From NCBI RefSeq assembly GCF_000430645.1, contig NZ_AUMK01000005.1, positions 310,001 to 374,000 on the forward strand: a stretch of DNA of 64,000 bases. Reading direction: 5' to 3'. The notes under the pieces were generated by a model. That model saw only the letters and a program-made list of their open reading frames with translations. It made no database searches and was not told where the DNA came from. Shown here in pieces: positions 37,270 to 45,835 of this stretch (position 1 is the stretch's first letter; each line of letters opens with the position of its first letter). This DNA comes from Aquimarina latercula DSM 2041. GTDB lineage: Bacteria; Bacteroidota; Bacteroidia; Flavobacteriales; Flavobacteriaceae. A program made the translations under genes and the position numbers.

Positions 37270-38550
37270 ATGGATATTACAAGGCTACATGAATTATTTT
37301 TAAAAAGTGATGGTATTTCCACCGATACTAGGAAAATCAAAAACAACAGTATCTTTTTTGCTTTAAAAGGCGGCAATTTTGATGGTAACACTTATGCCAA
37401 ACAAGCCATTGATAAGGGTGCGTTATACGCTGTAATTGACGATGAAAAATTTGCTATATCAGATCAATATATACTAGTTAAAGACACGCTTAAAGCACTA
37501 CAAAGTCTAGCTACACATCATCGAAAACATCTAAAAATTCCAATTATTGCACTCACAGGAAGCAATGGAAAAACCACGACTAAAGAGTTAATTAATTGTG
37601 TACTATCCGCTAACTACCAAACAACTGCTACTTTAGGAAATTTAAATAATCATATAGGTGTTCCTTTGACTCTATTGTCAATGAACGAAAATACCGAAAT
37701 CGGAATTGTAGAGATGGGCGCAAATCATCAAAAGGAAATTGAATTCTTATGCAATATTGCTCTACCAGATTTCGGCTATATAACAAACATAGGAAAAGCA
37801 CATCTGGAAGGATTCGGAAGCTTAGAAGGTGTATTAAAAGGCAAAACTGAGCTTTATCGACATCTAAAAAAATATAATAAAACTGTTTTTCTCAACACAG
37901 AAGACACTAAGCTTTCTAAAGCAGCAGAAGGAATCAAAGTATACACATTCTCTCAAAAACAAGAAAGTGATATCACCATACAACTAGATAACGTTGACCC
38001 GATGGTTAATGTATTATGCAAAAATCAAAACATCCACAGTAATTTAATAGGTGCGTATAATTTTACAAATATCTCAGCAGCCATCGCTATCGGTTTTTAT
38101 TTTAAAATCAATCCTGAAAAAATCAAAACTGCAATTGAATCTTACATTCCATCTAATAATAGATCTCAAATAATTAATAAAGAAGAATTAACTATCATAT
38201 TAGATGCCTATAACGCCAACCCATCAAGTATGAGTGTTGCCATAGACAATTTCCATAACTTAGATTACAACAACAAAACTGTATTTCTTGGTGACATGTT
38301 TGAACTTGGAGATTCTGCTGCTGCTGAACACGAAAAAATTGCGGAAAAAGCAACTAAAACATCTTTTGACACAATTTATTTAATCGGCAATAACTTTTTC
38401 GAAACATCTATAAAGGATGTCCGGATAAGAAAATACAGATCTTTTGAAACATTAAAGGAAAATGAATCTTTTTCCGATATTAAAGATGCTATTTTAATCA
38501 AAGGATCCCGCGGAATGCAACTCGAACGTATTCTTGATATAATCAAATAA
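37270..38550 (+). CDS. murF: UDP-N-acetylmuramoyl-tripeptide--D-alanyl-D-alanine ligase
   Basis: 426 residues. The N-terminal domain has SDGISTDTRKIKNNSIFFALKG, the ATP loop is ALTGSNGKTTTKELI (about residues 94-108), the central domain has EMGANHQKEIEFLC and FGYITNIGKAHLEGFGS, and the C-terminal domain has LDAYNANPSSMSVAIDNF and VFLGDMFELG. It adds D-Ala-D-Ala to the peptidoglycan precursor. The order gldJ - murF, with a terminator between them, is common in Flavobacteriaceae. It converges with the DUF2652 gene. Confidence 0.96.
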   Translation: MDITRLHELFLKSDGISTDTRKIKNNSIFFALKGGNFDGNTYAKQAIDKGALYAVIDDEKFAISDQYILVKDTLKALQSLATHHRKHLKIPIIALTGSNGKTTTKELINCVLSANYQTTATLGNLNNHIGVPLTLLSMNENTEIGIVEMGANHQKEIEFLCNIALPDFGYITNIGKAHLEGFGSLEGVLKGKTELYRHLKKYNKTVFLNTEDTKLSKAAEGIKVYTFSQKQESDITIQLDNVDPMVNVLCKNQNIHSNLIGAYNFTNISAAIAIGFYFKINPEKIKTAIESYIPSNNRSQIINKEELTIILDAYNANPSSMSVAIDNFHNLDYNNKTVFLGDMFELGDSAAAEHEKIAEKATKTSFDTIYLIGNNFFETSIKDVRIRKYRSFETLKENESFSDIKDAILIKGSRGMQLERILDIIK

Positions 38551-38565
38551 AAGAATAACGTTATA

Positions 38566-39642
38566 TTATTTGTTATTCACATACACTTCTAGATTATCTA
38601 GAGATTCTTTTATTGATTTTCGGAACGATCTCTTCATAACTAAATGCAACATGATTTTTTTTAAAACTGACCTTGCTTCTGGATACAATTCCAGAAGTAA
38701 TTTACAAGAGTTTTGAGAAGTAGGAACAAGTATATAAAATTGATACATCCCATCAATTATCGGAATATCAGTAGTATGCTCTCCGTAAATCAATTTATCA
38801 GGTTCTACAGCTTTTGTTACGGTAGTAAAATTTAATCGTTTCCCATCTATAACACAAACATGTTCTGTACCTAAACGAGTTACTTCGTCTGGATTGTAAA
38901 CAAATTCATTAACTCCTTTTACCCAATGATGTCGATAACTATAATTAGTAATGTACTCTAACAATTCTTCTGCGGAAACATGGTATTCTTTTTGAAACTC
39001 CAATACTGGAGATTTATCAAAATGTACCTCATATGGGGTTTCATATGAAGTAAGCTTTAAATTTTCTTTATCTATCTCTGAAAACAAATATTTAATGTTT
39101 TTCTCATCATAAACATCCTCATATTTCGAAAAATTAAACAGTTGGCTTTTATATTTATTAGAAATCCCAATCACTTTAGACAAGTCTTCACTTAACAAAG
39201 CATAATTATTACTAGAAATCGAATTCTTAAGTAATCTATGTGCCTCTATCACTATCTGCCCAAAAGGCTTTCGTTTACCTTGAACCGTTATGAATTGTAA
39301 TTCTCCAGAATGTGCAATAATTTTTAATTGAAGATCTGGTGCTGTTGCACACGCATTACATGGGCAGATTCTATTTTTTTCTAACACCTTAAGATGACTA
39401 TAAAAAGAAGTAAACATTGTTTCTATCTGCGCCAATAACTTCTCCTGAGAAAGAACCACGCCCTCTTTATAAAAAAAAAGTGCATCTCCTTCAACTTCGG
39501 CTAACTTTAAATTTTGAGTATTAGCCTTAATCAAAACCTCTAACAACTCTGCAATCACATGTTGACTGTGCTCTATTTCTGTATTTTGAACAAATTTTGT
39601 ATATCCAGATATATCTGGTATAAATAATAAAGATTCAGCCAT
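38566..39642 (-). CDS. DUF2652 domain-containing protein
   Basis: 358 residues. The N-terminal half (1-190) is a DUF2652 domain related to class III nucleotide cyclase folds: LLFIPDISGYTKFVQNTEIEHSQHVIAELLEVLI and LAEVEGDALFFYKEG. In true cyclases similar positions hold metal-binding aspartates, but activity is unproven here. A cysteine cluster (C93, C95, C98) sits in the middle. The C-terminal half (about 205-345) resembles a polyketide-cyclase/SRPBCC fold (VSAEELLEYITNYSYRHHWVKGVNEF). No signal peptide is seen. Function unknown. Convergent with murF, 15 bases apart. Confidence 0.8.
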   Translation of the reverse strand: MAESLLFIPDISGYTKFVQNTEIEHSQHVIAELLEVLIKANTQNLKLAEVEGDALFFYKEGVVLSQEKLLAQIETMFTSFYSHLKVLEKNRICPCNACATAPDLQLKIIAHSGELQFITVQGKRKPFGQIVIEAHRLLKNSISSNNYALLSEDLSKVIGISNKYKSQLFNFSKYEDVYDEKNIKYLFSEIDKENLKLTSYETPYEVHFDKSPVLEFQKEYHVSAEELLEYITNYSYRHHWVKGVNEFVYNPDEVTRLGTEHVCVIDGKRLNFTTVTKAVEPDKLIYGEHTTDIPIIDGMYQFYILVPTSQNSCKLLLELYPEARSVLKKIMLHLVMKRSFRKSIKESLDNLEVYVNNK

Positions 39643-39780
39643 TAAACATAGTTTTATGCTAGTATTTACTAAATCTAATAATTTCCTTCTAAGGCGTAGC
39701 GGTTTTATAAATTATTTAGGAAAATAAAGTAATACGAAATATCAGGTTTTACAAGGAACTTTAGAAAAATATCTGGTTTA

Positions 39781-40614
39781 CTATTGAGATTCTTTAGAAT
39801 ATAAATGCACATCTCTTTGCGGAAATGGTATTGAGATATCATTAGATTCAAGTCTTTTTTTAGCTTCCTCCATAGTATAAAAATGAACAGTCCAAAAATC
39901 ATCATTAAGTGCCCAAAAACGCAAAGATAAGGTCACAGCACTATCTCCTAGTTCAGAAACAAATATCTCGGGAGCTGGATCTTTAATAACCTTTTCCTGA
40001 CCATTGATTAAATCCAATAGAATTTCTTTTGCATCTTTGATATTACTATCATAAGAAACCCCTATCTCTATCTTACCTCTTCTTTTATCCTCTGCCGAGT
40101 AATTAATTATATTACCGTTAGATATCTTACCATTTGGTATTACTGCCAATTGATTTCCAAAAGTATTTACCTTAGTAGTAAATATGGAAATTTCCTTAAC
40201 AGTACCCGAAATGCCTTGTGCTTCTATAAAGTCCCCAATCTTAAAAGGTTTAAAGAACAAAATAAGAACTCCACCCGCAAAATTAGACAAAGATCCTTGC
40301 AATGCTAGACCAATAGCTAATCCAGCCGCTCCTAATATTGCAACAAGAGAAGAAGTTTGAACACCTAATTGTGTTACCACTAATACTATAAGCAAAATCT
40401 TGAGACCTATATTTATCAGATCATATAAGAACTTTTCTAATGTTTCATCATAATCCTTCTTTTGAAAAAATTTACGAAGTGCTTTACTAAAAATATTAAT
40501 AATCCAAATCCCTACCAGAAATATAATAATTGCCGAAATTAATCCTGGTAAAAAATCCCAAATCCAAGTTACAAATTGCTCCCAATTTTCCTTCGTAAGC
40601 CCTAATTTCTCCAT
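39781..40614 (-). CDS. small-conductance mechanosensitive channel, MscS family
   Basis: 277 residues, the size of E. coli MscS. Three membrane segments at about 15-40, 60-85 and 88-120; the pore-lining helix reads LGAAGLAIGLALQGSLSNFAGGVLILFF. The beta domain that follows starts IGDFIEAQGISGTVKEISIFTTKVNTFGNQLAVIPNGKIS. It opens on membrane tension to relieve osmotic shock in the inner membrane. Single gene between the DUF2652 gene and the start of the peptide cluster. Confidence 0.93.
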   Translation of the reverse strand: MEKLGLTKENWEQFVTWIWDFLPGLISAIIIFLVGIWIINIFSKALRKFFQKKDYDETLEKFLYDLINIGLKILLIVLVVTQLGVQTSSLVAILGAAGLAIGLALQGSLSNFAGGVLILFFKPFKIGDFIEAQGISGTVKEISIFTTKVNTFGNQLAVIPNGKISNGNIINYSAEDKRRGKIEIGVSYDSNIKDAKEILLDLINGQEKVIKDPAPEIFVSELGDSAVTLSLRFWALNDDFWTVHFYTMEEAKKRLESNDISIPFPQRDVHLYSKESQ

Positions 40615-40992
40615 TTTATTTTAACGTAATTTATTATTATTCAAAAATAATTGTTCTTTACTAAAGTTTAGCTTATAACTTTCATAACTTTTTTCTCTAT
40701 TTAACGATTTTTTTTAATTTGAGACATTGCTTAACGTAGAATAATTTTGAACATTTTAGTATAAGATAATGACCTAATCAAGTCAAAATTAAATTTCAAA
40801 TTTTCACCTAATCTACAAAACCAACTCATAAATAACACTTTAAATTACCTACAAAAAATGATCTTTTCGTCCTTCTTGGATTCAACATTTGATTAAAAAA
40901 CAATAAATATAAAAATTTTAACTACCATATTACCAAACTCCATCTATCTCCACTTGTTTTTAATCAAATATTATTTTCAATCTAACAAACTG
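40615..40992. other. 378-base AT-rich spacer without a gene
   Basis: This spacer separates the MscS gene from the phosphopantetheinyl transferase and marks the left border of the NRPS cluster. I read both strands and found no coding frame of meaningful length, no stable hairpin and no tRNA-like structure. Confidence 0.6.
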
Positions 40993-41709
40993 CTAAAATT
41001 CTATTTCCTTAATCCTTATTTTATTGCAGATTCCAGATGCTACGGTACAATATTTATTTCCCATTTTATAGCTTTCAATTTGCCATTCATTATTATTATA
41101 TATTACATATTTATCTTTTATTTTAATGTCTAAAAGCGGGATACCTAAACCTTTTCCGATTGCTTTGGATACAGCTTCTTTAATGGTCCAAAATTCATAA
41201 AACTTAGAAGTCCCATCTGCATTTATTCTTAGCATTTCATCGGGATTAAAAACAGTATCGAACATTGTTACGTCAAGATCATTTATCTCCTCAATGTCAA
41301 CTCCTATACTTTGTTTACTAAAAGCACATACAGCAGTATTTCCGCTATGCGAAATATTAAAATGTATATTGCTATCTTTTATGTATGGTTTCCCATAAGA
41401 GTCCTTAAGAAATCTACTGAATTCTAAAGGACTTCCACAGAATAGATAATGACCAAGATACACCAAGAGCTTGCCTAGCAAACAATTATACCTATCTTGC
41501 CATCTTCTAAACTTAAACACCTCATTCTGAAGTTTTTTTGGTAAAATATTCAGATAGTAATTCCAAATTTCGGGATCAAATTTTTCAGTAAAGGTATGAT
41601 ATAAAAGATAGGATTCATCTACCTCAATATTTGTTGGAGTATACATGTTCTGGTCACTAAACATTATAGTTTGTGACAAATTTTGCGCACTAATAATATG
41701 ATTTTCCAT
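40993..41709 (-). CDS. 4'-phosphopantetheinyl transferase, Sfp type
   Basis: 238 residues. The family motifs are present: IGVDIEEINDLD (metal-binding Asp and Glu) and FYEFWTIKEAVSKAIGKGLGIPL (FW..KEA...K..G). It moves the phosphopantetheine arm of CoA onto the conserved serine of carrier domains, and so would activate the T domains of the NRPS proteins in this cluster (for example Ser1075 and Ser2588 of the large one). It is the last cluster gene on the left; nothing related lies beyond it. A TACCTTTG box about 60 bases upstream could be its own promoter. Confidence 0.92.
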   Translation of the reverse strand: MENHIISAQNLSQTIMFSDQNMYTPTNIEVDESYLLYHTFTEKFDPEIWNYYLNILPKKLQNEVFKFRRWQDRYNCLLGKLLVYLGHYLFCGSPLEFSRFLKDSYGKPYIKDSNIHFNISHSGNTAVCAFSKQSIGVDIEEINDLDVTMFDTVFNPDEMLRINADGTSKFYEFWTIKEAVSKAIGKGLGIPLLDIKIKDKYVIYNNNEWQIESYKMGNKYCTVASGICNKIRIKEIEF

Positions 41710-41769
41710 ATTCTATTATTTTAGTTCACTATTATAGTTCTGGTTTATGCAACCGTTTTTGTTATGAAA

Positions 41770-41777
41770 CAAAGGTA
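41770..41777 (-). promoter_or_regulatory. possible -7 box for the phosphopantetheinyl transferase gene
   Basis: Minus-strand TACCTTTG fits TAnnTTTG and is 60 bases before the start codon. About 18-19 bases further upstream only a weak GTTTA occurs in place of the expected -33 TTTG. Confidence 0.3.
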
Positions 41778-41919
41778 TTATTGACAGCTATTAAACATAG
41801 CTCTAATATTTAGTTTCATCGAAATACTGTTTTGATATAGCACTAACTGATATCAGAAATTTGTGGAGATTAAACCTGTTTTTATATACAGATTTAGATT
41901 CTGATTCTATTTAACTCAG

Positions 41920-42393
41920 TTAGGAATATTGATTTGGACCGATATATTGGTAATTCCCTTCAATCTTACCGTCTTTTATAAAGTCTCTCTCTTTTTCAAT
42001 TCTTTTTGTTATCGAAACAAGGTCTTGTAAACTATTGCTATTAATAAGTCCGTTTAGAATTCTCTTTAAAAGTTTTATTACTTTTTTCCGCAACTCAGCT
42101 GTGCCGAATTGATCTTTGGATTTTTGCAAACTCAAGTAGAGAAAATTTAAACTCCACATCAAACAGGTTAACCTTGAAGATGTTGACTTATCTAAATCAA
42201 TGTTTTTTATTTTTATAAAATCACCTTTATCATCAGTCAACACCGAAAATTCTTTTCCTAATATATTTATTACATCCTTATCTATTAGTAAGGTATCTGT
42301 TACTTGTCCCTCTAAAAAGTAGTTGGAAGAGAGTTCTAAATTGTTATTCATTATTATTATTTGATTTAGAAACCGGTTTATACTTTTTTTCAT
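41920..42393 (-). CDS. protein of unknown function in the NRPS cluster
   Basis: 157 residues, or 143 if it starts at the ATG at 42351 (MNNNLELSSNYF). No signal peptide or membrane segment. The first 60 residues are short strands (FLEGQVTDTLLIDKDVINILGKEFSVLTDDKGDFIKI); the rest is helical and basic, with KKVIKLLKRILNGLINSN, and it ends with the aromatic tail YQYIGPNQYS. I do not recognise a family and no catalytic motif is evident. Its place between the transferase and acylase genes on the same strand suggests a cluster role such as resistance, regulation or tailoring, but this is inference. Confidence 0.55.
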   Translation of the reverse strand: MKKSINRFLNQIIIMNNNLELSSNYFLEGQVTDTLLIDKDVINILGKEFSVLTDDKGDFIKIKNIDLDKSTSSRLTCLMWSLNFLYLSLQKSKDQFGTAELRKKVIKLLKRILNGLINSNSLQDLVSITKRIEKERDFIKDGKIEGNYQYIGPNQYS

Positions 42394-42938
42394 TTTTTCA
42401 CTTGATATATTCGATTTTAAGAATATATCATTATACTCTTATATTAATTTTCTAATTAACCATATACTCTAACCCTTGCTATTCTTTAGTGATTATCTAA
42501 TGTTGGTTCACTCAAAAAAGAAAGATTTGACTTTACAAAAAAGTAATTATCATCTTTTCTCCTTTCTTTCAAATTGTATTTATCCATGATTTTATTTTTT
42601 GATTCCGCTATTCTATTTTCTTTTTTCATGTTTTTCAGATATTTTTTTAGTTTTAATTATTATTTCTAATAACTATTTTAACAATCAAGTCTTTTATCTT
42701 TTTTTGATCACTAAAGCTTTAGGCACCATTTTTAAAATACAGGACTTACAACTAGTTAATGTATTTCATGAAGTTTCGAACCACATGAAATCATCGTTTT
42801 ATTAATCTTAACATAACTATAATGAAATTAAAAAAATAGAGAAAAGTCGTAAGACAGTACATTATAATTGAATTCAATTTATTTGTATACGAAGTTGATT
42901 TTAAGTTTCTTTTAAATCACTTTACAAAACCATTGCAC
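42394..42938. other. 545-base AT-rich spacer inside the NRPS cluster
   Basis: It lies between the unknown 157-residue gene and the small membrane protein gene. The only coding candidate I can support is a 47-codon minus-strand frame at 42486-42629, listed separately. No clear hairpin or promoter was seen. Confidence 0.5.
42486..42629 (-). CDS. candidate 47-residue peptide, unknown
   Basis: Open frame ATG to TAA with an A-rich stretch before the start. The peptide begins MKKENRIAESKNKIMDKYNL and ends FLSEPTLDNH; it is very polar and basic in its first half. Codon choice resembles neighbouring genes. There is no cysteine, no double-glycine leader, no membrane segment and no resemblance to MbtH-like proteins. 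An internal ATG gives a 33-residue form. It could be a real small gene of the cluster or a chance frame. Confidence 0.25.
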   Translation of the reverse strand: MKKENRIAESKNKIMDKYNLKERRKDDNYFFVKSNLSFLSEPTLDNH

Positions 42939-43304
42939 TTAAAATTCTTTACTTCGCATTTTAAGGAATATTAGATTACTTAATTTATACCCGAAAAAGA
43001 ATAAAATGGAGATATTTATTGCATTAAAAACTGGAAGAAGAATAACTATTAATATTTCTGAAAACCCTAAATTATTAAGAGCTTCATTTAAATAGTACAC
43101 CCTTTCTTTAAGCAGGAAAAACACTATTGAAAAAGCTAATATTTCTAAAATGAATACTTTAAAAAAAACTTTATTCCTATCGATTACAAATTGAGCAATA
43201 AAACCAATTAAAATAGTACTTATTAGTATCAAATTATAGTTATTAAAAACAAACTGTGGTATCAAAGCTACCACGTATGGCAAGTAATTGAGTGTTTTTT
43301 TCAT
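42939..43304 (-). CDS. small multi-pass membrane protein of unknown function
   Basis: 121 residues, mostly hydrophobic, with about four membrane segments (around 9-22, 26-43, 49-65 and 82-107) joined by short basic loops. No family recognised. Its start codon overlaps the stop of the acylase gene (TAATG on the minus strand), so translation is coupled and the two products probably act together at the membrane, for example as an anchor, helper or immunity protein. Confidence 0.6.
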   Translation of the reverse strand: MKKTLNYLPYVVALIPQFVFNNYNLILISTILIGFIAQFVIDRNKVFFKVFILEILAFSIVFFLLKERVYYLNEALNNLGFSEILIVILLPVFNAINISILFFFGYKLSNLIFLKMRSKEF

Positions 43305-45661
43305 TATTGAAAAGATATTATGTTGTTAATGTTCTTTAATCTATTTGGATTATTTTCGAATTGCGTTTCTTTATACGTTCCTTTTCTCCAGGATTTCAAT
43401 TGATCTTTATAATGAACAGAATTGACTTTTCCACTTTGTCCTCCAGCAAGAATAGTATATGATTTTACATTTCCCTTTTTCATTGAGTACACAGATCTAA
43501 AAACTGGATGAATTTTTTTCGTATTTAAGTTGATTGTATTAATATTACCTCCTACATTATTTATTTCTTGTCCAAATCCAGGAATATGTAGCATATTTTT
43601 AATTTTAAAAGAAGAAATGTCCTTGTATGTCTTTTCTTTCCACTTATCTTCAAAATGTAATTTTAAAACAGAATCGCTTTCTCTTAGAATAGTATTCAAA
43701 ATTTCGTTTTTATTCCTACTTCCCGCAATTACGTATTTATCATCTTTTAAATACTTTAAAAAGTACTTAAATGCAGGTGCTCTATTCACTTTTAACTGTT
43801 CTATTGCAAAATTCTTAGCTTCGATTTCTGTTAACAATCTAATTGTCTCATACACCATAGCCGCAGTACTATTTGGTTTCATCTTACCATCCCAAGCTTG
43901 TAAAAATGTGACAAGCTCTTTATAATCTTCATCTATTCGATATTTATCTAGAAGTTCTTTAAATTCAATAAAAGAGAAATCCACATCATCTAACTGCATT
44001 TTTTGAATACTTTCCAGTTCCCATTGATTATTTTCTTCTAATAAGTTATACATTCGTTTCACTCTATAATCGTCTTTTACACCATGATGGCCGAAATATA
44101 TTTCACTTTGTATGGGTTGCTGATTTGCTGAAAACAGGAATTTTTCATCTGGATTATAATTATACCAGAGTGTATCAAGATTCTTTTTAGGAATATATTT
44201 CAATGATCCATCTATTACTCCCCCTTGATAACCGCTATCTCTTTGCGGTAATTTTCCCGCACATATTATTCCTATATTGTCATTAACATCGCTATAAATG
44301 AAGTTTTGAGGCGGATACCCATAATCCTTCAAAGCTCCTTTAAAATCATCCCAATTTTCACCATTCATCATCTTATACATTGCCTCTACTGAATAACTTT
44401 TATTAGAAGCATACCAACGCTGGGCATAATACCCTGTTTCTTCTTTTAATACTTTGCCATGAACCGTACTCTTTTCCGTAATTATATGCTTATACCCTCC
44501 TTTTAGTTTTATAACATATTCTTTTTCATCAAAAGGAACCCAATTGTTCTCATAATAGTATAAACTATCATTCTTAACTTTCAATTTATACCTATCTACC
44601 AAATCCCATTCGCCATTTGTAATACCCCAAGATATTAAATCATTATGTCCACTTACAATGACCGGTACGCCTGGAATAGAAAAACCATAAACGTTTAAAC
44701 TTTCGGAGATCAGGTGTGTCTCATAGAACGCCTCTGGCAACGATAAAAACAAGTGAGGATCATTTGCTATTAACGTTGTATTCTCTTTAGTTTTATGCTT
44801 ATTAACCGCCCAGTTATTACTTCCTATTCCTGTATGGAACTTATTAGAATTTATTAAATGATCCCCTAAGTTTATATTTGAACTTTGTCTGATAGTTTGT
44901 TTTGATTCGGCTATTGCCTCCTCCAACATATTTAGCTCATTCTTTTTTACATCTTTATTTAATGAAGGTAAAATGGTTTTTAAATCTTTAGGCTGTAAAG
45001 GATAAAAATAGTTCTTTACATCCTCCGAAAGTTCGGCAATGACTTCCTGCTGCTCGATATGATGATCAAAATACGTTAAAGACCAACTCATATACCAAGT
45101 TGCTAGCAAAGTATATTCAGGTTTCCATTCTCTTGGTTTTTCTCCAATTGCTTTATAAAAAGGGTCTGTATTTTCATTATTATCTAAATACGTATTCACT
45201 CCCTTTGAATATGCTAGAAGATATTTATAAAATTCTGGAGATTTTCGTCTATAATCTTCTAATAATTCTTCTGATTTACGTTCAAACTCGTAGGGTTTCC
45301 AAAATGTATCCACTTTTAAAGTTTGTTCCGACATTATCTCAGATAATCTTCCTTGTACTGTTCTGGTGATTACTTCCATTTGAAGATATCGATTCTGGGC
45401 ATGCATATACCCTAAGCCAAACGCAACATCATTCTGAGTAGTTCCATAAATATGAGGAATACCAATACTATCAACATAAATTTTGGGCTTATAATAACCT
45501 TTAAGTTTCTGAATTCCATTTTCATCTAGAGGAACTGATAGTAATCCTGTTCTATACGTTAAAAGCTCTCCAACTGAGTTCAATGGCTTAAACTTACTGC
45601 TAGTAAAAAATATCCATGCAAGACATATCACTAGTATAAGTGATGTTTTGATTAGTTTCAT
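43304..45661 (-). CDS. penicillin acylase family (Ntn hydrolase) protein
   Basis: 785 residues. An N-terminal signal or membrane anchor (MKLIKTSLILVICLAWIFF) sends it out of the cytoplasm. The alpha-chain start VDSIGIPHIYGTTQNDVAFGLGYMHAQNRYLQME is typical of the family. Self-processing is expected before Ser281 in GIGSNNWAVN, making it the N-terminal nucleophile of the beta chain; FSIPGVPVIVSGHNDLISWGITN follows. Family members cut amide-linked acyl groups from beta-lactams, homoserine lactones and, in PvdQ, from a lipopeptide siderophore precursor. Between an ABC peptide exporter and NRPS genes it most likely removes an acyl group or releases a peptide prodrug in the periplasm. Confidence 0.9.
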   Translation of the reverse strand: MKLIKTSLILVICLAWIFFTSSKFKPLNSVGELLTYRTGLLSVPLDENGIQKLKGYYKPKIYVDSIGIPHIYGTTQNDVAFGLGYMHAQNRYLQMEVITRTVQGRLSEIMSEQTLKVDTFWKPYEFERKSEELLEDYRRKSPEFYKYLLAYSKGVNTYLDNNENTDPFYKAIGEKPREWKPEYTLLATWYMSWSLTYFDHHIEQQEVIAELSEDVKNYFYPLQPKDLKTILPSLNKDVKKNELNMLEEAIAESKQTIRQSSNINLGDHLINSNKFHTGIGSNNWAVNKHKTKENTTLIANDPHLFLSLPEAFYETHLISESLNVYGFSIPGVPVIVSGHNDLISWGITNGEWDLVDRYKLKVKNDSLYYYENNWVPFDEKEYVIKLKGGYKHIITEKSTVHGKVLKEETGYYAQRWYASNKSYSVEAMYKMMNGENWDDFKGALKDYGYPPQNFIYSDVNDNIGIICAGKLPQRDSGYQGGVIDGSLKYIPKKNLDTLWYNYNPDEKFLFSANQQPIQSEIYFGHHGVKDDYRVKRMYNLLEENNQWELESIQKMQLDDVDFSFIEFKELLDKYRIDEDYKELVTFLQAWDGKMKPNSTAAMVYETIRLLTEIEAKNFAIEQLKVNRAPAFKYFLKYLKDDKYVIAGSRNKNEILNTILRESDSVLKLHFEDKWKEKTYKDISSFKIKNMLHIPGFGQEINNVGGNINTINLNTKKIHPVFRSVYSMKKGNVKSYTILAGGQSGKVNSVHYKDQLKSWRKGTYKETQFENNPNRLKNINNIISFQ

Positions 45662-45835
45662 TTGTAAAAATTAAAAGTTGTTAGGAAATAAGATTGTAAA
45701 CCAGTTTTGGCTTAGAATAAAAAGATTACGTATAAAACCTATTAAATAAAAAATCCGTAATTAAAAATTTATTATTTAAAGAAAATACAGGCGTTAAAGC
45801 TCTTCCAAGGTTTTAATTTGAATACTAAATTAATT

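Noticed and set aside
38553..38579. GAATAAC/GTTATTC inverted repeat at the murF/DUF2652 junction
   Set aside because: Only seven bp of AT-rich stem overlapping the end of a coding region; may be chance.
39705..39905. Minus-strand 66-codon frame at the end of the MscS gene
   Set aside because: Overlaps the MscS C-terminus in another frame and has no independent features.
42599..42805. Plus-strand 68-codon frame in the cluster spacer
   Set aside because: Starts at TTG, is low-complexity hydrophobic, opposes all neighbours and overlaps the more gene-like minus-strand frame at 42486-42629.
45100..45369. Plus-strand 89-codon frame inside the acylase gene
   Set aside because: Entirely inside a well-supported minus-strand gene; antisense shadow.
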